From the NCBI GenBank assembly GCA_027035985.1, contig JALVTI010000039.1:1-10824 (forward strand): a stretch of DNA of 10,824 bases, in the 5' to 3' direction. The notes beneath the pieces are model-generated. The model was not told the origin of the DNA, did no database searches, and saw only the letters and a program-made list of their open reading frames with translations. The position numbers and the translations under genes were made by a program. Within the stretch, counting starts at the first letter, position 1; each line of letters starts with the position of its first letter. Shown here piece after piece: positions 1 through 5,937 of this stretch. The stretch comes from Aquificales bacterium. Its GTDB lineage: Bacteria > Aquificota > Aquificia > Aquificales > QOAS01.

Positions 1-191
1 GTTGCAGTAATGCCCGCTAAACGCGGGATTGCGACAAAATCTTTTTAAACTCCTTTTCAAACTCTTCGTAGGTTATTTCTTGTTGCAGTAATGCCCGCTA
101 AATGCGGGATTGCAACTCCGAAAAATTCTTCTTGATACATTCTTTGATAAAAATCAGTTGCATTAATGCCCGCCAAACGCGGGATTAAAGC
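1..191 (+). CRISPR. Distal end of a CRISPR array (3 repeats, 2 spacers)
   Basis: Three 35-nt repeats lie at 1-35, 82-116 and 157-191, separated by spacers of 46 nt (36-81) and 40 nt (117-156). Repeats 1 and 2 differ at two positions. Repeat 3 differs from repeat 2 at several, mostly in its last five bases. Each repeat carries the perfect stem CCCGC/GCGGG around a 5-nt loop (TAAAC, TAAAT or CAAAC). In repeats 1 and 2 the stem is followed by exactly eight bases, ATTGCGAC or ATTGCAAC, resembling the ATTGAAAC 5' handle of many type III crRNAs. This places a Cas6 cut at the base of the stem and implies rightward transcription. A decayed final repeat at the right end fits the leader-distal end of an array, so the leader and further repeats probably lie left of base 1. 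Only three repeats are visible, but the spacing and stem conservation make the call secure. Confidence 0.93.
157..191 (+). repeat. Degenerate terminal CRISPR repeat
   Basis: This is the last repeat before cas6. It keeps the stem (CCCGC at 169-173, GCGGG at 179-183), with changes at repeat positions 7, 18 and 22. It has lost the handle: ATTAAAGC replaces ATTGCAAC. Terminal repeats commonly decay because no crRNA depends on their 3' tag. The preserved stem could still let Cas6 cut here, which would separate array RNA from a downstream cas6 message. Confidence 0.85.
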
Positions 192-217
192 ATTCCTGTC
201 AAAATCTCTTTTTTAAG

Positions 218-982
218 ATGCCCTTAAAGTTGCGTTTAAAACTGACCCTTTCGGAGGAAATAGATACTTCAACACTTACCCCCGATAGGGTTCACGGGTT
301 GTTTTTCTCCCTCGTAGGTGAGGAATTAGCCGAAATCCTCCATGAGAGGTATAAGAATGTAAAACCCTTTTCCCTATTTTGTAGGGAGCTTTTCAAACCT
401 CAAAGGGTAAAAACACTAAATATTGAAGTAAACCTATTAGAGGATTCCCTTATTCCAAGGGTGGTTTCGAGTTTTGTTTTAAACCGAAAAAAGGCTTATT
501 TAAATGTGGACTCAAAACATATCGGGGTAAAAGCCAATTTCAAAATACCCAATAAGTGGTTAAAACCTTACTCTTCCCTTATAAGGGTTGAAGAAATCCC
601 CCCGAAAGTGAGGTTAAAATTCCTTTCCCCCACCACTTTTAGGAGGCATAAGGTTGATTTACCCTTTCCTCTACCCGAACTTTTGCTCAAAAGTCTCGTC
701 AAGAGGTGGATTATTTTCTCAAATATCCCCATAGAGGTGGATTTAAGAAGCCACTACGACCAAATTGAGGTAGAAAAATACAACTTAAAAACCCAAAAAG
801 TGGAATTTTCAAACGGCGGTAAACTTACAACCTTTGTCGGCAACTTGGTTTATAACCTATCAAAGGTAGAAGATAAAGAAGCCCTAAAGTGGTTTTATAT
901 CCTCTTAAATTTCTCCAATTGGAGTGGAGTAGGAAGGAAAACCACTATGGGGTTAGGAAAGGTTTACCTTGCAAAAGCCTAA
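218..982 (+). CDS. cas6: Cas6 family CRISPR repeat endoribonuclease
   Basis: The 254-residue product is a Cas6-type protein that cuts CRISPR precursor RNA within repeats to give crRNAs for the Csm complex. The best evidence is the C-terminal Gly-rich loop, GVGRKTTMGLGKV at residues 237-249, which matches the Cas6 RAMP signature, and the length, which is usual for the family. His42, in the helix before KPFSLF, is the likely general base by analogy with Cas6 enzymes; this is inferred from position, and His26 is an alternative. ATG at 218 is chosen because the upstream frame holds no other start before a stop at 164-166, and the first beta strand begins at once. No Shine-Dalgarno sequence precedes it. 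The gene sits 26 bases after the last repeat with no obvious promoter between, so it may be read through from the array. It converges on csm5, and the two coding ends overlap by 30 bases. Confidence 0.92.
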   Translation: MPLKLRLKLTLSEEIDTSTLTPDRVHGLFFSLVGEELAEILHERYKNVKPFSLFCRELFKPQRVKTLNIEVNLLEDSLIPRVVSSFVLNRKKAYLNVDSKHIGVKANFKIPNKWLKPYSSLIRVEEIPPKVRLKFLSPTTFRRHKVDLPFPLPELLLKSLVKRWIIFSNIPIEVDLRSHYDQIEVEKYNLKTQKVEFSNGGKLTTFVGNLVYNLSKVEDKEALKWFYILLNFSNWSGVGRKTTMGLGKVYLAKA

Positions 983-2152
983 AGTATTTCCTTCCTCATT
1001 AATCCAATAGGTTTTGGAAGAAAATCTTTTTTTAAGTTCCCTTTCGAAAAATTCCCTATCCTTCTTATAAACCGCCAAAAGCACCGAGTGGGAATATCTT
1101 CCCGTATATTTTCCGAGCCTCAAAAGAAATCCTTTCTCTTCTTTTAACCTTTTTAAGGTTCCTATCTCTTCATCTTTTTGAGTTTCTTTTATCCGATTTA
1201 ATTTCTCTAAGATTGAAAAGTAATCATTCGAATTTGGATTTTGCCGTCTGGAAAAACCTCCATTTTTCCGCTTTTCAATCTCAAAAGTTATTAAATCCCT
1301 CGTAAACTCGTCGAGAATTCTTAAAAGTTCTTCCTCGTTTAAACCTTTCCAAAATGTCCTTAACTCCCCGTTTAAATTTCTTAGATAGGTTTCTAAAAAA
1401 CTTTCAACACCTTTGGAGTTCCAATAGATTCTAAAACTAAACGAGGTATTTTTTCTTAAACTTTCCACCCAAACGGTTAGGTTTTTCTTCGAACGCCTTA
1501 GGTGGAAGGTTTTTAAAACCAAAACCTCCGAGGGGTTTTTAACTTCCGTATCCTCCACTTGGAGGAATTTAAGCAAATCTTCCCTTGCCTTCGGAGGTTC
1601 TCTATTACTAAAAACTTCCGTTAAAGGTTTCCCGGCAAAAATTTTATTCTCCCAATGTTGTGCGAATGGTTTTAAACTCCTCGGGTTGTAATTTCTTAAA
1701 AATCTTATAAGTTCATTTATAAATTGTTCCCAAATTTCACCGTTTTTTGTCAAAAGATGGTAGAAAATAGCCGTTCTGAAAGCTCCCTTTATTTCACTTC
1801 CCGGAATGTAAACCCCTTTTAAGGTTTTAATAAATTCCTCAACCTCCGAAGGCTGGAAATTACCCTCCACCTCCAAAGTGTAGTCGGGATTAAGTTCTTC
1901 CACATTTAGGTTAAGTTCTTCCAAAACTTCCCTTAGGGGTTTAAATCTTCCGTTTTGAGAAACCTCCCTCGAGAGGTTTAACATTACATTTTTTACCCTT
2001 TGGGGTGGAAGCAAATTAGCTATTTGCCCCGTAAGGTTATCGAATTTGAAAACCCTAACGGTTCTTCCCTCATCGTAAATCTCTATAGGTAAAAGTTTAT
2101 TTCCACTCCCTATAAAGGTAGGGGTGAGGACTTTTAACTCCAAATTAGACAT
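953..2152 (-). CDS. csm5: Csm5, type III-A RAMP protein capping the Csm complex
   Basis: The 399-residue protein is a Csm5 RAMP (Cas7-like). In characterised complexes Csm5 caps the crRNA 3' end and helps recruit trimming nucleases. The family segment VYIPGSEIKGAFRTAIF is plain (PGSEIKG at residues 117-123). The N-terminal strand LELKVLTPTFIGSGNKL is also typical of Csm5. Length is normal. The start at 2152 has a GGAGGG ribosome site (2161-2166) eight bases upstream. It is the last gene of the minus-strand csm operon. In most III-A loci csm5 follows csm4 directly; here two Uma2-family genes separate them. Its last nine codons and stop lie antisense to the Gly-rich C-terminus of cas6, and I see no terminator hairpin, so the transcript may run on into cas6 antisense. 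Confidence 0.93.
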   Translation of the reverse strand: MSNLELKVLTPTFIGSGNKLLPIEIYDEGRTVRVFKFDNLTGQIANLLPPQRVKNVMLNLSREVSQNGRFKPLREVLEELNLNVEELNPDYTLEVEGNFQPSEVEEFIKTLKGVYIPGSEIKGAFRTAIFYHLLTKNGEIWEQFINELIRFLRNYNPRSLKPFAQHWENKIFAGKPLTEVFSNREPPKAREDLLKFLQVEDTEVKNPSEVLVLKTFHLRRSKKNLTVWVESLRKNTSFSFRIYWNSKGVESFLETYLRNLNGELRTFWKGLNEEELLRILDEFTRDLITFEIEKRKNGGFSRRQNPNSNDYFSILEKLNRIKETQKDEEIGTLKRLKEEKGFLLRLGKYTGRYSHSVLLAVYKKDREFFERELKKRFSSKTYWINEEGNTLGFCKVNLS

Positions 2153-2179
2153 TTAAAAAACCCTCCAAAGGGATTTTTT
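2153..2179 (-). promoter_or_regulatory. Possible hairpin enclosing the csm5 ribosome site
   Basis: On the minus strand, A6 (2174-2179), an unpaired U, CCCU (2169-2172), loop UUGG, AGGG (2161-2164) and U6 (2155-2160) form an inverted repeat immediately before the csm5 ATG. The 3' arm contains most of the GGAGGG ribosome site, and the U6 run follows the stem. It could mask csm5 translation or act as a weak terminator between the Uma2 gene and csm5. The GC part of the stem is only four pairs, so it may be unstable in a thermophile or simply a chance result of an A/T-rich leader. Confidence 0.3.
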
Positions 2180-2780
2180 AATTTGTTTTTACCAACTCCG
2201 AAAGGTTTACCTCTATACCTTGAAATACCTCAAAAGGTTCATTCCAATTTTGAACTATCCACTTTTGGTTTCTTTCCGCAATCATTACCTTTTTGGGTTT
2301 GGTTAAAATCCAAACCACTTTTTCAACTCCGGCGTCCAAAAGCTCTTGGGTTTTTTCAAAGATGTAATCCTCAACCGAATTGTAATTGCTTAAGTCGGCT
2401 TTTGTGTCTATTTCCACTACCACTTTAGGTGGTATTTTTGTATATCCACCTTCGAATTTAAAGTTTTTCCTTTCAAAAACGGCTATGTCTAAGAGCCTGT
2501 AGCTGTTTTTAGATGTAAAAAAGCCTACTTCGTTGGTTAAAACTAAATACTCCTTTGGGTTGAGTTTAGAGTATAACAAGGCTACAATGAGGGCAACCAA
2601 ATAAGCCTGTATATCACTACTCCCCATTACAGCCTCCAAGGGAAGTTCCCCTTTTAAAACCTTTTCGTAGTTTCGGTAGTAAATGGGTTTTCCCTTTACT
2701 TTTTCGTAAATTAAAGCTTCGGGAATTTGCTTTTTTTTACTTTTTTTGGTTTCTTTTTTTGTCTCTTTTAATGTCGGCAT
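2178..2780 (-). CDS. Uma2-family (DUF820) PD-(D/E)XK nuclease-like protein
   Basis: The 200-residue protein has the Uma2/DUF820 restriction-endonuclease-like fold signature. Asp98 in LLDIAVFE and Glu123 in PPKVVVEIDTK are the expected metal-binding pair, followed by an amphipathic helix and DAGVEKVVWIL (about residues 149-159), matching the family's K...Y...GV.eyW region. Uma2 proteins are abundant in cyanobacteria and thermophiles; their substrate is generally unknown, so nuclease activity is a family inference. The N-terminus is Lys-rich (residues 5-17) and encoded by long A runs. A GGAGG site (about 2788-2793) inside the end of the upstream broken copy supports the start at 2780. The gene lies in the csm operon between csm4 and csm5 and ends 25 bases before csm5. 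No CARF domain is visible, so a link to cyclic oligoadenylate signalling is not shown. Confidence 0.8.
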   Translation of the reverse strand: MPTLKETKKETKKSKKKQIPEALIYEKVKGKPIYYRNYEKVLKGELPLEAVMGSSDIQAYLVALIVALLYSKLNPKEYLVLTNEVGFFTSKNSYRLLDIAVFERKNFKFEGGYTKIPPKVVVEIDTKADLSNYNSVEDYIFEKTQELLDAGVEKVVWILTKPKKVMIAERNQKWIVQNWNEPFEVFQGIEVNLSELVKTN

Positions 2781-3276
2781 TAGGAAGCCTCCTTTATAAG
2801 TTCCTCAAGGTTTATTGTTAGATTTTTAAAAACTTCAAAAGGCTCATTTCAATTTTGGATAACCCACTTTTTGTCCCTTTCGGCAATCATTACCTTTTTG
2901 GTTTTTGTGAAAATCCATATAACCTTTTCAACTCCGGCGTCGAGTAAGTCCTGGGTTTTTTCCTGAACGTATTCCTCTAAACAGCAATATTTAGACAAAT
3001 CCGCTTTAGTGTCGATTTCTATAACAACCTTAGGAGGAACGGGTATTAACTTATCCTCTAAGAGGTAGGGTTTCACCTTTTCCCTCTCATTAAGTAAGCC
3101 TGCAATCCGCTACTTCCCATAACCGCCTCCGGCGGGAGTTCACCTTTTAGAACTTTCTTGTAATTCCTGTAATAGATAGGTTTTCCGTTAACCTTTTCGT
3201 AAGTCAGAATTTTTAAAAGTTGTCTTTTTTCCTCCTTAGAGGGTTTATTTCTTTTCACTCCAAAAGTGGTAGGCAT
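2780..3276 (-). pseudogene. Decayed tandem copy of the Uma2-family nuclease gene
   Basis: This is a paralogue of the intact downstream gene. Both share YEKV.GKPIYYRNY.KVLKGELP near the N-terminus and the PPKVV.EIDTKADLS segment. Three lesions are visible. About 40 codons corresponding to residues 62-101 of the intact copy are missing, including catalytic Asp98. The deletion shifts the frame, so the first part ends at a TGA at 3073-3075. A later TGA (2849-2851) replaces the Trp codon in the VQNWNEPFEVF segment of the intact copy. The frame then continues to a TAA at 2780-2782, overlapping the ATG of the intact copy as TAATG, so the pair was once translationally coupled. A strong GGGAGGGG site (3284-3291) still precedes the start. 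The C-terminal fragment has a possible GTG start at 3076 overlapping the TGA, so a short peptide could still be made. Confidence 0.85.
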
Positions 3277-3283
3277 TATTAAG

Positions 3284-3298
3284 CCCCTCCCTTAGGGG
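3284..3298 (-). promoter_or_regulatory. Possible hairpin overlapping the ribosome site of the broken Uma2 gene
   Basis: In the 27-base gap after csm4, CCCCT (3284-3288) and AGGGG (3294-3298) form a perfect five-pair stem with a five-base loop. On the minus strand the arm next to the start is part of the GGGAGGGG ribosome site, seven bases before the ATG at 3276. Pairing would hide the site. A parallel arrangement precedes csm5, so the two Uma2 genes are flanked by similar elements. There is no long U run here, so it is not a convincing terminator. Confidence 0.3.
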
Positions 3299-3303
3299 GA
3301 AAT

Positions 3304-4344
3304 TTAACACTTGAACGACAATCCGAAACCTATACCGTAGGCGTATATTGAGGAATCTCCCACTTTTAGTGTCTCCTTTAAACTTCCAACAAAATCCGAA
3401 GGTTCTTTAAGTTTTAAAACCGAACCCTCCCTTAGGTAGGCAACGGTTTTTTTCCAAACGGGGACTTTTAAAAATTCGGCGTCGAAGTATCCGAGGCTTT
3501 TATCCACCGCGGAGCGCTCGAGCCTAACTTCGTAAAGGCTGTTTTCGGCATCTATTAAACTGTTTGGCACGGCGGGAGCTAAGAGATATAACCTCTCCCC
3601 CTTTTTTATAAAATCTCCAAGCCCTTCGGGGATTATTTCTTCTCTTTCTTCGAATTCAAACCTCCCAAAACCTACCGTTTTGTTTCCACCTAACCTTACC
3701 ACCTTCAAAGCGGTTTTTACCTTTTTAAACCAATCTTCGTTATTTACCTTAAAAATCACCGCAAAGGAGTCATAAATATTTGCAACCTCGTTGTGGAGTT
3801 CTCCCTCCTTTGCCGTATTCGTGAGTCTATTTATTGGTGTTTTTACCGTTAAGGTTTCTCCCCTCAATTTCGGCGCACTATCGCTATAGCTTCTTATAGC
3901 CTCCGCCAGCTCTTGGGGGTCTTTGGCTTCTTCCCCATTTTTGGACACCCTCTTAACTATCTCCTCAAAGAGTTGTCTTTCCGTTTTTATCTCCCCTTCG
4001 AGGATTTTTTTCAAAGTATCCCACTCTATTAGGGAAATCTTTTTAAAAGCCTTACTTATCGGGTAGATTTCCTTTAACTTTCCCTCATCGGTATCGTCAA
4101 AAATGGAACCCTCCAAGGGTGGTCTTAAAAACCACAGATTACCTTTTGAGTCGATGGGAATTGGAGAAGAAAACAAAAATGGTATTTCACTCTTATAACT
4201 ATTTAGGAAGTTTTTGAGCTTCTTTCCTCCGTAAAATTTCCTAATTCCCCAACATATCGCCCCAAAAATGGTATTGGTTGTTATTTCTCCCCTAAAGGGG
4301 GATTTTGGTTTAAAAACCAGAGCTGTTAATTTCGTTTTTCTCAT
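3304..4344 (-). CDS. csm4: Csm4, type III-A RAMP protein (Cas5-like)
   Basis: The 346-residue protein is Csm4, which in known complexes binds the 5' handle of the crRNA and anchors Cas10. Supporting segments are the N-terminal TNTIFGAICWG (about residues 23-33), the first Gly-rich RAMP loop GGNKTVGFGRFEF (219-231) and a C-terminal YAYGIGFGLSF (334-344). Length is slightly above the usual roughly 300. The start overlaps the stop of the HEPN gene as ATGA, with an AAAGGAG ribosome site a few bases upstream. In the usual order csm3 is followed by csm4; here the MNT-HEPN pair lies between them, in overlapping frames. It is followed by the broken Uma2 gene. Confidence 0.92.
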   Translation of the reverse strand: MRKTKLTALVFKPKSPFRGEITTNTIFGAICWGIRKFYGGKKLKNFLNSYKSEIPFLFSSPIPIDSKGNLWFLRPPLEGSIFDDTDEGKLKEIYPISKAFKKISLIEWDTLKKILEGEIKTERQLFEEIVKRVSKNGEEAKDPQELAEAIRSYSDSAPKLRGETLTVKTPINRLTNTAKEGELHNEVANIYDSFAVIFKVNNEDWFKKVKTALKVVRLGGNKTVGFGRFEFEEREEIIPEGLGDFIKKGERLYLLAPAVPNSLIDAENSLYEVRLERSAVDKSLGYFDAEFLKVPVWKKTVAYLREGSVLKLKEPSDFVGSLKETLKVGDSSIYAYGIGFGLSFKC

Positions 4345-4751
4345 TTTATTGCTCCTTTCAAGGTTTTTAAGACCTTTTCAAAGAGGGGTAGATGCTCTCC
4401 TATAGAGGAGAAAATCTCTTCCGCAACCTCTTCGTGATAAGTGTGGGAAGTTCTGTTTCGATCATCGATAGCCTTTAACAGCCTAAAGGTTTCCTCCTCT
4501 TTGAGGTATCCGACCGAAAAGAATTCCTTTATGCAGGATTTTGGAGATTTGCAAACTATTCCCTCTTTTTCCCGCAAAAATTCCTTTAAACTCTTCCACA
4601 TAATTTCGGTTGTAAATTCAAACCTTTGGATTGCGCTGTCCCTAAAAAACTCGTAAAGTTCCCTATTCTTCATAAGGTTGGCAAGTTCGTAAGCCTCCTT
4701 TAGCCGTTTTAGAGCCCTTTCAAAATCCTCCAAGAGTTTCTTTAAAGCCAT
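4341..4751 (-). CDS. hepT: HEPN-domain protein, HepT-like toxin (HI0074 / nucleotidyltransferase substrate-binding family)
   Basis: The 136-residue helical protein has the SAIQRFEFTTEIMWKSLKEF segment (residues 39-58) typical of the HI0074 family and the HEPN catalytic motif RX4HXY (Arg98, His103, Tyr105 in DRNRTSHTY). In studied HEPN/MNT pairs the HEPN partner is a toxic ribonuclease, and the MNT partner silences it by adding AMP units to the Tyr of this motif; Tyr105 is the predicted site here. All motif residues are present, so the protein looks active. The gene overlaps mntA upstream by ten bases and csm4 downstream by four, making a coupled chain csm3-mntA-hepT-csm4. The specific role beside Csm is unknown: a toxin-antitoxin guard of the operon, or an RNase effector, are both inferences. 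Confidence 0.88.
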   Translation of the reverse strand: MALKKLLEDFERALKRLKEAYELANLMKNRELYEFFRDSAIQRFEFTTEIMWKSLKEFLREKEGIVCKSPKSCIKEFFSVGYLKEEETFRLLKAIDDRNRTSHTYHEEVAEEIFSSIGEHLPLFEKVLKTLKGAIK

Positions 4752-5038
4752 CTCTTTCCCTCTTTGAGGACTGTGTCCTTGAGGTAATCCGCCTTTTTGA
4801 GTTCGACGATATCTACCTTATAGGGGAAGTTGCTCTCTTCCAATACATATCTTAGAAGTGTTAACTCTTTTGAAATATCCTCCTCCGAAAGGAAGGCGAG
4901 GTCGAAATCGGAAAACTCCGAGTGTTTTCCTTTAGCCCTCGACCCGAAGAGGTAAACCTTTACCTTCTTCCCCCCAAAGAGGGTTTTTATCAATCTCCTT
5001 AAATCTTCGGGTGTTTTTAGGTTTTTAACCTCTACCAT
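4742..5038 (-). CDS. mntA: Minimal nucleotidyltransferase, MntA-like antitoxin (HI0073 type)
   Basis: The 98-residue protein is a minimal nucleotidyltransferase of the Pol beta superfamily. It has the motif GSX10DXD (Gly32-Ser33, Asp44 and Asp46 in SDFDLAF) and a third acidic residue, Asp76, in YKVDIVEL. Known MntA antitoxins use ATP to AMPylate the HEPN partner's Tyr. Catalytic residues are intact, so it should be active. The ATG at 5038 lies inside the last codons of csm3 (seven-base overlap) with an AGAGGAA ribosome site just before it. The gene overlaps hepT by ten bases. Antitoxin before toxin is the order often seen for this pair. It is small but of normal length for the family. Confidence 0.88.
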   Translation of the reverse strand: MVEVKNLKTPEDLRRLIKTLFGGKKVKVYLFGSRAKGKHSEFSDFDLAFLSEEDISKELTLLRYVLEESNFPYKVDIVELKKADYLKDTVLKEGKRWL

Positions 5039-5934
5039 TGTTCCTCTAAGAGGTTTTCCAGTTTTTCTAAAACCTCTGAGGTTCTGTTTTCGTCCAACTC
5101 CGAGAGGGTTCCTTTAAACAATTCCTCTTCGGGTGAACCTTTTTCGAAATAATCCCTTCCCCTTAGGGTTATGGTAATTTTGGAAAATTCCACTTTGCCG
5201 TAGCCTCTCGAACCACTTCCCCCCAAATAGGAGTTTTCGAGGAGTCTCAAACCCGTAAGGAGTTTTTTCAAAAGCTCTGTATCCTCTTTCGAATAGAGGT
5301 CTAAGGTTATTTCCCCTTCGAATTCCACGCCGGCGGGAACGCGCTCTTGGTTTCTCAAACCTCCCTGCTCTACCGCTCCCGTTATGCGGTTTATCCTGTT
5401 TTCGTATTTGACTTCGGTAAAAATCCCCTCTCCGAGGGTTTCTTTAAGCATTTCCAAACTTTCGGGTGTAGGGTAGGCGTCGGAAAATTCCGCCCTCGGG
5501 GGTCCCGGTAGGTATTCCTTTTTATCTTTTTCTAAAAACTCTCTTAAAGTCCTTACATCGCTAACTCCGAAAAGTTTGCATACCGAACAGGTTCCGCAAT
5601 CGCATGGGGCTCCCAATTTTCTAGTGTTATCTTTAGCCTTTTCGGTCATAAACTCTACCGAGGTTTGAACTGTTCCATTAACTCCCTTTGGTTCTCTAAT
5701 AAACCACTCCATAAGGGAACGAATCTTTCCCTTGAGGGAAGAGCCAGGAATATAGGGTGCGTCCTTGGGAATAGACCAATCATCTCCGAATTTTATTTCC
5801 AAAGGAAGCTTTATTACCGGATTGTCAACACCTCCTATTTCGAAGTTCTCCTTTGCTCCCCCTATGTGGAGTCCGGTTTTTAACCTCAAACGGTATTTTA
5901 TTGAAACTACTCCTTGAAGGGTGTAGGTTTTCAT
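5032..5934 (-). CDS. csm3: Csm3, Cas7-like backbone and target-RNA slicer
   Basis: The 300-residue protein is Csm3, the repeated backbone subunit that cuts target RNA at 6-nt intervals. The catalytic Asp is Asp37, in GGVDNPVIK. PYIPGSSLKGKIRSLMEW (residues 60-77) is the crRNA-binding helix region. CDCGTCSVCKLFG holds four Cys (111, 113, 116, 119) suited to zinc binding. GGSGSRGYGKVEF (238-250) is the Gly-rich RAMP loop. About 50 residues follow this loop, ending in a charged helix, so the protein is longer than the roughly 215-250 residues usual for Csm3. The GGGAGG ribosome site at 5942-5947 is encoded in the last codons of csm2. It overlaps mntA downstream by seven bases. Confidence 0.95.
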   Translation of the reverse strand: MKTYTLQGVVSIKYRLRLKTGLHIGGAKENFEIGGVDNPVIKLPLEIKFGDDWSIPKDAPYIPGSSLKGKIRSLMEWFIREPKGVNGTVQTSVEFMTEKAKDNTRKLGAPCDCGTCSVCKLFGVSDVRTLREFLEKDKKEYLPGPPRAEFSDAYPTPESLEMLKETLGEGIFTEVKYENRINRITGAVEQGGLRNQERVPAGVEFEGEITLDLYSKEDTELLKKLLTGLRLLENSYLGGSGSRGYGKVEFSKITITLRGRDYFEKGSPEEELFKGTLSELDENRTSEVLEKLENLLEEQW

Positions 5935-5937
5935 TTT

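Noticed and set aside
1..217. CRISPR array transcribed leftwards, with a leader between the array and cas6
   Set aside because: Only 26 bases separate the last repeat from cas6, the degenerate repeat is at this end, and the ATTGCAAC handle directly after the hairpin exists only in the rightward direction.
930..1020. Bidirectional terminator between cas6 and csm5
   Set aside because: I found no stem of useful length followed by a T run on either strand near the two stops.
2183..2428. Plus-strand open frame opposite the Uma2 gene
   Set aside because: It lies wholly antisense to a recognised family protein, has no ribosome site, and its product resembles no known family.
3060..3110. Programmed frameshift joining the two Uma2 fragments
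   Set aside because: No slippery heptamer with a following structure is apparent. About 40 codons including the catalytic Asp are missing at the junction, and a separate in-frame TGA follows, so decay explains it better.
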